Shown piece after piece: positions 49,733-62,351 of a stretch of DNA of 64,000 bases. Below the pieces are notes generated by a model. The model saw only the letters and a list, made by a program, of their open reading frames with translations. It was not told where the DNA came from and made no database searches. Source of the stretch: Prosapia bicincta (lineage: Eukaryota > Arthropoda > Insecta > Hemiptera > Cercopidae); NCBI GenBank assembly GCA_036971475.1, contig JBAIZL010000067.1, forward strand, positions 25,001-89,000, in the 5' to 3' direction. How positions within the stretch are numbered: position 1 is the stretch's first letter; each line of letters begins with the position of its first letter. Position numbers and translations under genes: made by a program.

Positions 49733-50960
49733 GCTGTATTCTGTTGGAATACATACCGCAAAAACATAAAATTTAAAACATAAAGAGTTCAAATTTTTTT
49801 TATATATAAAACAAATTAAGCCACCGTAAGAGGGGTTAGAAACTTTAAAGTAGGGTCGTTTGCAAGGGGAAAATTGTCAAAATTGACCTAGAACTACCAT
49901 CGACATTTCCAAAGATACAGCGAGACGAGTAAAATCAAAAACTAAGAATAAGAAAACTTCATTAAGGGCACCCATAAAGAGTTATACGGCTAGAACGAAA
50001 AAGAGGCTAGATTTGATCTAAAATATTGATTTTTGCGAGCAGGGTGAAAGAGAATAAAGGAGATGCGCGCGCCGACCATGACGAAATCGATAAAGATCCT
50101 TATTGGTTGAGATGCATTGTGGGAACAGACAGGAGAAGGGAGATTTCTTCGTGGGAAGAAATGCTCAGCGTCAGGACGCGCCCAGCTAAACTAGGACTCT
50201 TGAAGTGAGCGGACGTATTGTCGGTGTTGGCTCCGGTAAAGACAATGGTCAGTAGTGTTTTACCGCTAACCGTTTAAAAACTGTGAGTGGCTAAGGAAAA
50301 TTCGTTTCGCTGGTATGTCGTGACGTTGTGTTTCCGAAAATGGGGCCTTTTCGGACTGGAGTTCGAGCCGAAAGAGGTATCCCTAAAAAATTCGATCAAT
50401 ATGTGCGAGCGTCTTAAAAAGTTTTGTGTGTCAAAATTAACTACACGTCGACCTTACTACAAAAGGGTAAGGCGAAGTGAACAGTGTTAACCTAGCAAAC
50501 AGTTTTTAAAAATAATACTAAAATTCAAACTTAAATAAACAAAATTCAAATAACTTTGTAAACGATTTTAAAAAATTTTTGTTTTTTATGTGTTATAAAA
50601 TGCCCAGTAAGGAACAGTGTCAAAAAAGGGTTTGAAGCTAAAAATTGTATTAGTAAGAGTCTCAAATTTAAAATGTGCTAAAAGCATCGAAGGAAGAAGA
50701 TAGGAGCGTTCAGTCAGACAAAGGAGGGAGCCCAGCAGACCTGGAGCACAAAGGAAAGGTGACTTCCAAAAATGGAGGCAACTCGTGGGGAATCATCCAA
50801 GTTTCCAGCGTCGGGTAGATTGAACAGCCAAGCCGGACCTCCCCACCCCGCTGGAGAACAAAGCGAGAATTGAAGAGAGGGAGAAATGTGCAAGCCGTGC
50901 TTTGTGGAAAATTTCAGGTCAGATCTACTTTGAGTTCCCTTTGCAAATTAGAAAATTTTA
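49733..50960. other. GC-richer part of the interruption, unidentified
   Basis: Base composition changes sharply to higher GC and CpG (for example 50060-50200 and 50800-50930). Open frames at 50026-50208 and 50287-50490 (plus) show no domain I know. It could be the 5' end of an unknown transposon or of a gene. No terminal repeats or primer-binding site could be proven. Confidence 0.4.
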
Positions 50961-52980
50961 ATTTGAAAGAAATTTTTTTTTATGGGAAAATGTTATACAA
51001 TTTAAATAAATTTTAAAACCATAAACAGTAAACTTGGAAATTCAGGAATAAATACTGGTGGCTTTGTTTTAAAGAGGGTTTTTCAAGATGGCGATGCCTT
51101 AAAAGCAGAAAATATGTTGCATTTCATGAAAGTAAGGGAAATAAAAATTTTAGGTTAGAAATATTGAAAAGGGTTAAGGTTTCATAGTAAACAACTCAAA
51201 TAAAGGGGTTTAAATTATTTAAAGGGTAAAAATCTTAGGAGGGTGTAAGGAAATTAAATAAGAGATATGTTGTATTAAATTAAATATGATATGCTAAAGG
51301 TAAGCATGCAAGATGGCTGACAAAGGTAGTTGTTTACCACAGCTGACTTGAAGGTCATGCATTATTTTTAAGAACTCCTAAAAGGAAGAGCGTTATTTCA
51401 TATAATTCAATTAAACTGAATTGTTGTTTTATTCAGAAGGAGTTAATATGAAATTTTTAAAAGTGAAACCAATTAACATACATTTTTCTCGTTTTAATAA
51501 ACAAGGGTTATACCATTAATTCAAGCTATTTAGATTAAACTCTTGATTTTAATTAGAAAGGGGTAAAAATATATGTATGGATTAAATAAATTAAATTAAA
51601 CTAAAGGTTGAGTAAAAATAAAGGGTTATGACTTTGATACGTGTAGAATTTAAATATTTTAAGAATGCAACAAAAGGGTTAAGTAAAACAAGAGATGTTA
51701 AAATTGTGAGTGGGGCTAGCTAATATATTAAAATAAGTTTTTTTTTTATAAATTATAAGTGTATTCTGTTTATTTCATGATTTATATATATATATATATA
51801 AAATAATATGTTGGTGATATAGAAACGTAAATAGAAAAATGAAATTTTTGCAAATTTGTTAAAATATACTTAATTTATGCAAATGGGTTAGTAACCATTC
51901 AGCAAAAGTTAATCAAAATTTAGTAAATATCAATTTCCTTCAGAAATTGCGTTGATAAATTTTCAGTAAATTTTAGTAAATTTCAGTATGTATGACTTAC
52001 AGTTAAAGGTTTTTAACTATGTTTCAGTAAACGTTTTAATTAAAATATGTATTAAATATTGTAATTTCAATTGGGAAAGTGTTTGAGTTTATTCAGCAGA
52101 TGTTTTAACAATTTTTATTAATTATGATTTGTTGTTCAGTAAATATTTTGGAGATCTTGTGGGAGATATATCCATATGTTTTTATATGTAATTTTCGTTT
52201 CAGTATGTGCTTGATAATTGGTTTTTATATAATATAATGTAATTTATGAAATTATTTTTAGGTTGTTTGGTAAAATTGATTAAAACTCTACCTGTAAAAC
52301 AAGTAGAAATAAATTTTGAAAGGTCAATTAAAGTTGATAGAGATATAGGAAAAATTTCATCACTTACATGGCTATATAGAATGTTGCCATAAATAAATTG
52401 TCTGTTTAGAGATTTTAACTAGTTGAACATAATGTAAAGGTTAGGGAGCTGTCGGAGTGTATTGGAGAGTAAAGCTTTGCTAGAAACAAAAAAGTTAAAA
52501 CGAAAATTTGTAGAATGTAACAAATAACTTTCAAGTAAAAATCTAAGTAAACGTAAACAAACATTGACAATTAAATTTTCAAGGTTACATAACCAGGGAT
52601 ATTGAAATAAAGTTAGGACAAGCAGTCAAGGGTTTTAAATAGTCACTTAAGGGAAAAGAGATATTTAATTTGAAGATAATAACAAAAACTTCAGGTGTGA
52701 AAGGGTTATATTTTAACAGGCAAGATTGAGTGTTAAATTGAGCAAAGTTCTACGCTTCTTTACATTCTGATAGTAAGTAAACTAAAATTGTAAAATCTTA
52801 ATTAAATTTTTAATTTTAAAATAGAATAAACAAATAGCAGGGTTTCTTAACATTTGTGAGAAACAACATAAAAGGTAACTTAAGTTCAAATAAGATACAT
52901 ACTGTGCTATGTAAATTTAAATTCATATTTTTTAAAATTAAAAAATAAATATTTTTTAACTAACTTGCAAACGAACTGAG
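50961..52980. other. G-rich, C-poor stretch with recurring AAGGGTTA-like motifs
   Basis: Over about 1.9 kb C is scarce on the plus strand while G clusters in short runs. For example the 60 bases from 51541 hold one C and nine G. Motifs such as AAAGGGTTAA, AAAGGGGTTT and AAGGGTTAT recur at irregular spacing (about 51170, 51205, 51506, 51622, 51676, 52630, 52700). TTCAGTAAA-like words recur at 51965-52145. No protein is readable. Confidence 0.6.
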
Positions 52981-53339
52981 TATTTTCTTTTAGACAAGTT
53001 TCTTACACTATCTTACAATTGATATGGTCATTTCGCCGATTAGATGTCTTTCAAATGAACTCCTTCCCTGGGATGACTCACCCGTAAAGGGTAAAATCCG
53101 CAGCAAGTTAGGTTTTTTTCTTTTCTAAGTCCAGTGACTGGTTCTCTGGCAGATTTTGGCGAGCACTGCACAGTGTTCGTGGCTTTGGCTGCGAGCGGAT
53201 CGTTTCAAAATTCTTGCTCTGCAACGGGCGTGTGGTGGCCGGCCTTGCCCTGTTGTGTTGGTCAACGGTTGGGTTGACGGCGGTTGGGGGTGAGCGTCGA
53301 GGTGCGTCGGCCCGTTGCAGTGTGTGTGTGTGTGTGTGT
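52981..53339. other. GC-rich end of the interruption
   Basis: A locally GC- and CpG-rich segment (53120-53320) ends in a (GT)n tract at 53319-53338. The 79-codon minus frame over it is compositionally biased (His, Thr, Pro) and unsupported. Similarity to copy c (34620 onwards) resumes right after the GT tract. Confidence 0.5.
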
Positions 53340-55344
53340 ACAAAACTATCGGCAAAGCATCCATGTTATTTTGCCCCTTCCAAATGTAAATAATGAGAAA
53401 TAATGCTTTGTTTCTTAAACTTCAGTGTTTGTAACAAGATATTTTGGCTGTAATTACCACAGTTCTAACTAATGTAATAACTTGAAATAGTAATTTAAAT
53501 TAACATCTATTCTTATGGTTGTTAAAATAGTAGAAAATAAGTGTTTTAAATCAATACTATTGCAATTATCAGATTTGAAGAAGATTACCTCAAAAGTAAA
53601 TAAAAATAAGATATAGCTACTGAAATCTTGTTTATTGGGTACTATAATAAAAACGTTTATTATTCTTTTTATTAAGAGATTGCATCAATAAAATCAGCAA
53701 ATAGATGGGGGGGGGAATTGTTTAGCGAAAGAATTTAAATATAAACCTGGAACTGCTAAAACAATGATTATAAATCATGTCATGAAGCAAAAGCAACAAA
53801 AATCAACATTCATATATTGTATAAATTGCTTTGCCACTTAACCTACTAAAAATTAGGACAGTTAGTTATTGAAAAATAGATTTTGCAACATTCAACTATA
53901 ATACAAAATTGTGTATAAAAATGTTTAGTATGCAATAGTGAAGACGTCATAAACTAATTTTAGTAACTATGGTACAAAACCCAACAAAAGAATAGTAAAC
54001 ATCTGATTTTAATACGAATATCTTGAGGTTAATAAAATTTACAAGGTTTTGTGTTGTAAATGCTTCACGTGTCTCGTATAACAGGTTGTGATAAATTCAT
54101 TAAACGAATGTAAAATAGTTGGCCTAATGTGTAATATTATTACGTAATGATTTTAAAATAGGAAAGAATTAGTTATTTTAATGGATGAATTGGGGAGAAA
54201 AGCTTTCTAAATTAGGTATGGATATGGAACAATTTAAAATATATAGTTCAGTTTAGTGATTATCCGCTTCATTCTTCCATTACCCACTTTCCTATAAATA
54301 CGTCAGATGCGAAAATAAAAAAATAACCTTTATGAATGTCGGCTAAATACTGATAATCAAATGAAATTATTTTTGGAAAAACAAATTATATTGTGAGAAC
54401 CAAACAATAAAATTTGGTATAATATCGTTAAACACAAATGAAATATTTATGAGGCGTACATTAAAGTTTTCAGTACAGGCAGAATATTAGTGATTATTGT
54501 GACCATACCAAATACAACTAAACAGAAAAAATCTGGTAAAAATGTAAATAAAATGAAGCTATTATACTCTCAATAAAATTGACTAATTGTTTTACATCGT
54601 TTATTTTAAGTTATTGTTTGGAATTATAAAATTCTCAGTGAGAATAAGTATGACAAATGTAGAATTGCATTACGCTGAGATACACAACTTGTTACATACA
54701 ATGAAAAACGACGCCATAAGAAGATAAAGTATTACATAGAATGAAAAACGACGCCATAAGAAGATAAAGTTGAAATATGTTTCATTACCGTAAGCACCAT
54801 TACTGTAAATGAATTAGAAATTAGGTTTTATTATACAGGTGTAAGGTTCTCTTTTGCGTGACGGTTGCTTCATCTGACACAATGCTAACTGATGACTCAT
54901 GGCACTGAATATTTTTATCATAATTATCTGGCTTTATACTTTTGTTTTTGATGAATATCACTTGTTATTTTTTGTAACTTTTGTTTATGTGTTAAGCTAC
55001 TTTATCTCGGTTTAATTTATAAATTTATCTATTATTCTTTACATGTTCATATTGTATAAAACTTTGAATTATAAATAGAGTATTTATTAAAAAACGTACT
55101 TCTATTTTTCCCTTAAAGTTAAATAAAAATAGAAGTATTCTCTTTAAAAGCATATTTTAAATGGCTTTTTTTAAAAATAGTTGTCAGTTTTCTACCTATA
55201 AGTATTAAAAAACGTTTAAAAATTGTTATATATTTTTACAAATTCTAATAATAACAATTTTAAAAGATGTATTTTACTTTTTACCATGCCTTTTATATTT
55301 TTTAAAACCTAACCTACAGAAAAATATACGCAGACGTTAAAATT
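53340..55344. repeat. Large diverged tandem repeat, copy d resumed
   Basis: Resumes with a segment matching 34630-34860 (GCAAAGCATCCATGTTATT against GCAAAACATCCATGTAATT). Blocks at 53820-54640 follow, matching 27840-28560, and 54650-55330 matches 28620-29270. A short run of G (53706-53715) is of no evident meaning. Confidence 0.7.
54695..54770. repeat. Short tandem duplication, about 38 bp twice
   Basis: ACATACAATGAAAAACGACG and the following CCATAAGAAGATAAAGT occur at about 54695 and again at about 54733 with one or two changes. Confidence 0.85.
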
Positions 55345-55799
55345 TCTCTTAAAGTTGAGGCACACCTTACAGTATTCAATACAGGCTAAACATAGTGAAT
55401 ATAGTGAATATAAAACAAGAACCAAACATTTCTGGTAAAAATAAAAATGTTGCGAAAGCTCTTATACGTTCAATTGAATGAACTAATTTTTTTATGTCGA
55501 TTATTTAAATTTATTGATTCAAAACATAGCACTCTTAATGAAAATAAATATGACCAATGACAAAGATAAACAATATGTTGTAATACACAACACATTTAAT
55601 ATTTCAAATACTCAATCCAACATTGCCAATAGACGATAATATGGAAATATGTTTCACTATCGTAATCGCCATTATCACTTCATATTGCCTTTACTGTAAT
55701 TGGATTAGAAATTAGGGTTTATTAAACCGGTGACAGGTTCATCTGTCACAATTCTAACTGATGATTCAAGGCACTGGATATTCTTATCGTAATTATCGG

Positions 55800-55872
<73 letters not shown>

Positions 55873-56200
55873 GATGAATATCACTTGTCGTTGCTTGTAA
55901 CTTTTGGGTATGTTTAAAGCTACTTTATCTCGGTTTAATTTGTAACTTTAAAATTTATCTGTTACTCTTTATATGTTAGGAATGTATAAAGCTTTTAATT
56001 ATAAATAAAATATTTATTAAAAAAGGTTTTTCTATTTTTCTAAAAAATATTTATTAACATAGGCCTATTTGAAGTTGTACTTCTTTTTTTTTAATACTAA
56101 ATTATTAGTTTCTATCTACCAGTGAATTAAAAAAAGTTTAATAATTGTTATATGGTTTTGCAAATTCTTATAGTATCTATTTTAAAATATGTTAAAGGAA
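55345..56200. repeat. Large diverged tandem repeat, copy e (partial)
   Basis: From GAGGCACACCTTACAGTATT at about 55357 the sequence repeats the block just passed (54460 onwards) and is closer to copy b at 28440-29200, for example GTGAATATAAAACAAGAAC in both. It ends within about 850 bp. It contains a (TA)n plus T-run tract at 55806-55872. Confidence 0.7.
55806..55872. repeat. (TA)n with T-run
   Basis: About 50 bp of TA followed by 16 T. In copy b a shorter T-run (28901-28909) occupies the same place. Confidence 0.9.
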
Positions 56201-59200
56201 AAGAATATTCATACGAGGTATTGGATTTTTGTAAATATAAACTCTAGTGATGGTGGAATCTTAGGTTAAACGCCATGTTCAGAAAAACCTTCTCTATGCC
56301 ATATGACTGCACTTCGAACCTACATATCCTATACCTGTCAATATTCAACCCCTTGACATCATTTGTATGCTATCACCCTTTTATTTTAAACGTACATATT
56401 CCGTAAAACTTAAACACCAAACCCAATAATACATAAGAAAATAAGTCTCGTTTTATTTTGAAATACTTATTTATAATTAATTTTTAAGGTTAGTAAAATG
56501 TCGCTTTTATTACTCTAATGTCTCGTAAGCTGTTCTAAAATATCCATTAAAATAAGCATTGAACCTAAGATTAAAATGTATATCAATTCAGTTTTATTCA
56601 ACTTCAACACTATTATTTAAGAAGATAGATAAGGCAAATATTATGAATAATTAAAACCTCGTTGTATACATTTTTGCCTTCCACAAATAATTAAAGTTTT
56701 TTATGTACTGAATACCACAGCTAAACAAAAATATATACCATAGTATAAGTAAAATATTGCTTACTTGTTCTTAATGGCTGTGTGGAACTTGATTTATTCT
56801 TGAACAATAGTAAAACTATTGAATAATAATTGTTTTTCCCTATAAACCATTTTATTAAAATTATTTTACAAAATTTTTTTCTCTTTATTCAGATTTACTT
56901 TAGTACTTAGATGTAGTCTTAAGATACTAAAAAGTGATTCCTTCTTCCTTTATCAAACGTTTTTATTCTTTAAAAACCTATTCCCATTATATTATACAAT
57001 TTTCTCGCTAGACTTACCGCTAGCAGTTAAGTAAGACTGGCTCCTCATTTATTGATGTAGGCCTATAGCACATTGACCGGTCTGTATATTGCGGTAAGAA
57101 TCTTAAACTTTGTATACAATATACTATGTGTTATGTGAAGAGGGCTGCAAAGATGACGCAGACCCACTAATTATTAAGAAAAAATGAAAAAGTATTATTG
57201 AGGAAAATTCTTCTGTATTTTTGTGAGAATGAAAGTAGAGGAAAGATATAGATACAGAATCAAATACCTGAACTATGAGTACTATTCGATCAGGTAGAGT
57301 CACTTTATAATGTTCATTTGTAATAGAAAACCAAATTGATTTTTACAAAACAAATTTAGTAAACGCGTTATAAAGATTACGGTATTTGGTTTTGAATAAA
57401 TGATAAATACAACCGAAGAAATCTTTCTGCCTTTCATAAAATACTTGTATGTTTCGAGAAGACATAACTATATGAATGAAACTGTGAATGTCTTAAAACT
57501 AGAAACGTAAATCGCTGTTGCTGGTAATATTGTAGGGGAGAACTTAAACTCACTCGTACTAAATTATTATTCCGTAAGACTCTATTTTGAATTTCATTGT
57601 AAATCTCCCCTTTTTACAAATCATACGCTTAAATGATTAAATCTGTTTTTCATGTTTCCTCGTTAAATATTTTAGACTTTATGTGTCTTAAGGTTTATAT
57701 CTAACAGTTTGCCTACAATTGAAAATGTAAGGGGTATTTGCACAATAAATAATGCTGTTACGTTTAGCCAGATGGAGTATATATATTGTACTACATCACT
57801 TACGCTACTTACTTACAACCCTACACTTACCATAAGTAACAGCACAGGATGTTACGAAAAATCAGATGAAAGGAGTTTGTATTGTGTAGGTAGTTTGCAT
57901 GACAACAATTTAAACCTGTTATAAAAAGAATAATAAACAAAAATAATATATAACTTGTCTTCATAAGAAAAATTATGATCAATTACAAAGTTAGACATAT
58001 TAAAAATAGTTAGAATATGGTTGAAAAGAATTAAATTCTGATTGTTTACTTGAAAATATAAAACGCGCTGATTTAGAAACCACTTCATGCAGCGTGGCAA
58101 AATATTGTCTGCTTACATTTAATTCAGTTTGTAATGATACGGAACTTCAATGTTATGATACTTAACAATGGATATAAGAAGACATTTCTAAGATATTCAA
58201 AGATTAATGATGGCGAATATTTTATGAAAGTGATTTTGCTATACAAATATGTTAAAGTTAATGAAAATCGTTGACCCATTATTTTTACAAATGTTTTTAT
58301 TTATGACATGAACAGAATATTGGATTAATACAGATTTATTTAACAAGAAAACGTCATCTGCAACGCATTTGAATGTATAAATTGTCCATTCATGAAGTAA
58401 ATTGGTTATCCATCTCAACTTCATAAACTTTATGTCCAATCATTCATTTTTCTTTTAATTTTTTATTTTAGGTCATCTTTGTTAGTTGCCCATTTCCTTA
58501 AAATGGTCTATTTTTCCCTTCTGAAGTTGTCATACATCCTTTTCTTTTTAATCGATCTATATACCATAGACATCTATCTGTCTATTGTCTGTTGTTTGAA
58601 GACGTTCCAGAAAGAGGCAACTATTACCACTGATATAAATATATTTTAGGAAACCTTAACAATTTTTTATTATTTATGAAGCAATTTTATTCTCAAAAAA
58701 ACGTATATTCTGTTAAATTGCTTTTGAGGAAAAACTATTTCATCAGAAATATTATTATTAGTTAATTTATTTATTCTTTCAGTTTTTTACTAGTTATATA
58801 TTTGTAAACGATTTAGTTCAGTTAAATATTAACTGTCGATTATTTCTCAGACAACATGATCTAATTTTAAATATTATAATAATGAATTCCTAAAAACAAC
58901 CTCGTTTAATAGAAGAATTATAAATAAACAAGTTATAATCTATTCACCAAACTACTTATGGAGCTTATGTGTGTTCAGTAATATTAGACTTGTTAATCCG
59001 TAAATTTCGTAGGAGTTAAAGTAATCCAGTATGGGCGACTATAAAATATAATACTAATGGGAGGCTATAAAATCACCAATAGGTAAGTTAAAAGTTAAAT
59101 AAATTAAAAGTTAAATTTTGACCAAATTATTGTCTATTATAAATGTGCTTGTACAAATCGCTTGTACAAAAAATTGTACAAGTTCCTTGAACAAATGAAC

Positions 59201-60912
59201 AACTTGTAGCATCTTTAACTTACTAAGAGAAAATGTTCACGCAACTTCCACCAATGTATATTATACATAATTAAAACGCTATGTATTGTGATCTAAAGTG
59301 TTAAATTAATGTACTTAAACCATAAGTTCGGGAATCCGTGACAGCTTGAAGTTCAGACGTAAAAGTTTCTCAGATCATCTTGGGCAATAAATCCGAGAGT
59401 CATATTCTCACTACGAAATAAAGCTTTTAATGTTACTATTAATACCACCAACATTGGTATTTAGCGTCATTAGTCTACTAATTTTTTATGAATACATTAA
59501 TAATTACAAAACATTTTATCTGATATACAATTTTGAAAGTTTTAATATTACTAATCCAAAAATATCTTCAAGTACAAGATTTTTACAGTATGTAGCAAGC
59601 TAATAAATATTATGTGCTGTCATATTTATTACCACGTGCAAGAAACTACAAACCTAAATTAGTATTAAAATTGCATTAATATTGGACACTAAGCAATCAT
59701 TATGACATTAACATTTAAAATCTACAACTTATCACAAAAGTGTAAATGTTTAACATTATTTAATATAAAGCAAAATAATAATGAAATTTCATACTTAAAA
59801 TCACTATTAGTACATTAGTACTAATTATTTTATAAGTAACATGTAAAAAGGATCTTAATGTTTGCAGAAATGGTATATTAGAATATTAAAATAAAGCAGT
59901 TACTTATAGTTACAACAGTAAAATGAAATTAAAAAGTATCGTTATCAAAACCCAATTGAAATTTGTTGTAACTATAACAAATTATAAGAAACTATTTAGA
60001 ATGTTTTATTTTGGAACGAATTTATAGTAAATATAATCGCCAATTTTTCTATAACGTTAATGCTATACTTTATAAACATTTTGTAAACAACCAATCCATT
60101 ATTTCATAGTTTAAAAGAAACATTTTAATGGTGAAATACAAGTTACTTGATTCAGAAGTTTATGTCTATGGATTTGTCATGTCGGGTTTTTCCGGTGATA
60201 TATGTTGATGTACGTAGATGCGTACGAGCTTAGCCTGATCCCAGCACCTATTTCTGTTATTTATGGTTTTAGTAAATTTCGCCTGGTTGTATATTTTGAG
60301 ACAATTTGTATTTGATCCGTAGTACAAATTCTTTTTTCATAAAGATTTTTTCGTTTTTTGTATAAAAGGAAATATCTAGATAAATACGTTTCTCACTAGT
60401 TTATGTATTAGTAGTTAAAAATATATAACCAGTCATTATACAGTAACTGACTACACAAATTAAATCATTTCTTATATTTTACTCCTATTTATGTATTCAA
60501 AAGTTATTATTATCAGAATTTAATTAAAATATTTGAATATATAGTACTTATGGAACTTAGGTACCATAAGGTTACTTTGCTTGAGTTTACTAATTCTTGG
60601 GCACTCCTGAGGCAAGTTAATGGCTCCAATCACAAATAATTTCCTGGAGTACTTTCTACTTCTGCCTCGTCCTTCCTCTCCATCCTTCTTACAAGGAAGT
60701 GTAAAATGTTAGACAGCTTTTTAAGAGCATGTAAAAGAATAGATCTAATTTATGTACTTGATCCTGCAAACGTCATGCCCTTATCTCCTGGTGCCAACTA
60801 TTATACAATTATATTTCGCTACCTTATTCCTAGATGTGTTTACAATCTTATTTTTTTAAACAAGAATAATTACAAAGGGATCTAAAAAAATAAGTTTCCA
60901 TCGCGTGTAGGC
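56201..60912. other. Intergenic or intronic, no gene recognised
   Basis: AT-rich sequence read on both strands without recognisable coding similarity. Open frames at 57709-57924 (plus), 57852-58100 and 58239-58439 (minus) have no domain. A patch at 60590-60720 is less AT-rich and, on the minus strand, has an AG-preceded open stretch (KDGEEGRGRSRKYSRK...), but nothing supports it as an exon. The whole could be intron of the MADF-like gene on the minus strand. Confidence 0.4.
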
Positions 60913-61035
60913 CTATCACCAGGCGTGAGTAACGGAACGTCTTTCCGGGTGCGATTATTTTTAGTTTGGATGTAGCATTGATGGCCACCGCGCCCATGAC
61001 TGCACGCCTGATGAGATTCGGTCGGTATCATAAGG
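60913..61035 (+). mobile_element. Mariner-associated 5' segment, solo copy
   Basis: About 120 bp resembling the reverse complement of 63235-63356. CGTGAGTAACGGAACGTCTT here corresponds to CGCGAGTAACGGAGCATCTT there, and GGCCACCGCGCCCATGACTG to CGCCACCGCGCCCATGACTG. In the other copy this sequence lies directly upstream of mariner transposase coding sequence. No transposase follows here. Confidence 0.6.
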
Positions 61036-61599
61036 CTATGTTCTAATATCAGATGATGTATGGCAAAGATTTCTACGAAATCTCCCGCTTCTCGTTATCC
61101 GTACGTAAACATTGAGTGTACTAATATATTGCGGTAATGTCGCACGAAAGAGGCTGCGTTGTCCAGACCATTAAGTACGAAAGGAAAGGTATTGTCATCA
61201 GAAAGAGAGAGAGAGCAATTTTATATATATTTTTCAAGCATACATTAATTACCGTATTTAAACGAAAAGCATCTGTATTGAAATCTTGAAGAACTTCTTT
61301 GCCAGGAGTATTTTATTGGTGGAGCATATTAAAATAACTAATGCGAAACATTTAAATTTTGATGAATGAAATTAAATCTAAATATGTTATTTAAAAAGCA
61401 CAAAAAGGTTTTTTTTGGAGAATATTAAAAAATTTAAAAGTAATTATTTAATGTTAATGATAAATTTAAATATTTGTAAATGTTAATGATTGCGAGAGAC
61501 TAAACTGTAACCCTTTTTTCACTAGGCGTTTTATTAAAATTGTGAAATTATATTTACATTTTTTAATCTTGTCAACATGGTTTTATAAATACTGCTAAG

Positions 61600-62010
61600 A
61601 TTTTGAAGTGTTGGGCGATTTTGACCATGTTTGGTCGGAATAAAAGACTGGACATCTTGCTTAAAATTCAAAGTGTTTGGTTTGTGTTTAAAGATTTCAG
61701 TAATTTCTTTAATTTTACGTTTTGTGGATTAAGTTTCGTCGGGGTTTATTTTTTGTTGGTCTGTTAGAATTGTGTTTAAATTTCTTAATATATTGGGCCA
61801 GTTCGGTTGTAAATTAAATAGAGTAAAATTTGCCTGCAATATCCTGGCATGACATAGAGTAAACCACTAACTTCTTCTCTTGATAGAGAATCTTTTAATT
61901 TAAAAAAAAACATTTGTTATTGATATTGCAAGGTGTGTATGTTATTTTTGTAGATGTATGTGATAATTTTTTAGCAATTTGTTGGGACAGAGGTTCTTTG
62001 TTTTTTAATT
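61600..62010 (-). pseudogene. Degenerate PLE endonuclease of a third family (PLE-C)
   Basis: On the minus strand, DSLSREEVSGL is followed, with a frameshift, by LVVYSMSCQDIAGKFYSI, a stop, then FTTELAQYIKKFKHNSNRP. This fits the pattern SGVVYKIxCxDCxxxFYIGQT-TxxLxxRIKEHK of GIY-YIG endonucleases in another Penelope-like group. YIG has become YSI, and the Arg of RIKEH is replaced by Tyr. The relic is dead. I base it on pattern recall, without an alignment. Confidence 0.5.
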
Positions 62011-62233
62011 ATGCAAAATGAGGGATGTTTGATTGGCTTGAATTTTAGAAATAGAATTATAATTTATTTTAGGATTACAATGTCTGTCATTTGACGTTAT
62101 TATAGAAATAGTGTTGAATTTGTTAAGCATTAATTATTAAATTTTGTTGATAACTTTTACCGGATTTGAAAAAATTGTAATATCCAAATTAAATAAAAAA
62201 TATTACGCCCTTTAAATAAAATAGTATACTTAC

Positions 62234-62351
62234 TTGGCTTTCCCAATATTGTGGATATTTGTTCCCAATCCTCACAAACCTTGTCAAGATTTTTATAATG
62301 TTCACTTCGCCTATCCCATAAAATAGGACACCACTGCACTCCGATCGACAT
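62234..62351 (-). CDS. First coding exon of a MADF-domain (Adf-1-like) gene
   Basis: Minus strand, from ATG at 62351: MSIGVQWCPILWDRRSEHYK, NLDKVCEDWEQISTILGKP, then one base and a perfect GTAAGT donor (62233-62228). The pattern (V-x-x-x-P-I/V-LWD, two to four residues, a YKN motif, a W about ten residues on, then an ILG-like end) is the first half of the MADF domain. MADF is a Myb/SANT-related DNA-binding fold of insect regulators such as Adf-1. The remaining helix (KWKNLRDxY...) should lie in a later exon at lower coordinates; I did not find it. The short frame read past the donor to 62157 is probably not translated. A chance or pseudogene origin is possible but the donor and domain pattern agree. 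Confidence 0.6.

Noticed and set aside
49213..49792. Long open frames of His-Thr or Cys-Val repeats on both strands
   Set aside because: They arise from the GT/CA satellite and exist in several frames at once.
53125..53364. Possible LTR element with a TGGCGAGC primer-binding-like site near 53157
   Set aside because: No direct repeats bounding the 5-kb insertion were found and no gag/pol sequence is readable.
60590..60720. Candidate second exon of the MADF-like gene
   Set aside because: The translation (KDGEEGRGRSRKYSRK...) does not resemble the missing half of a MADF domain and the frame does not clearly continue from phase 1.
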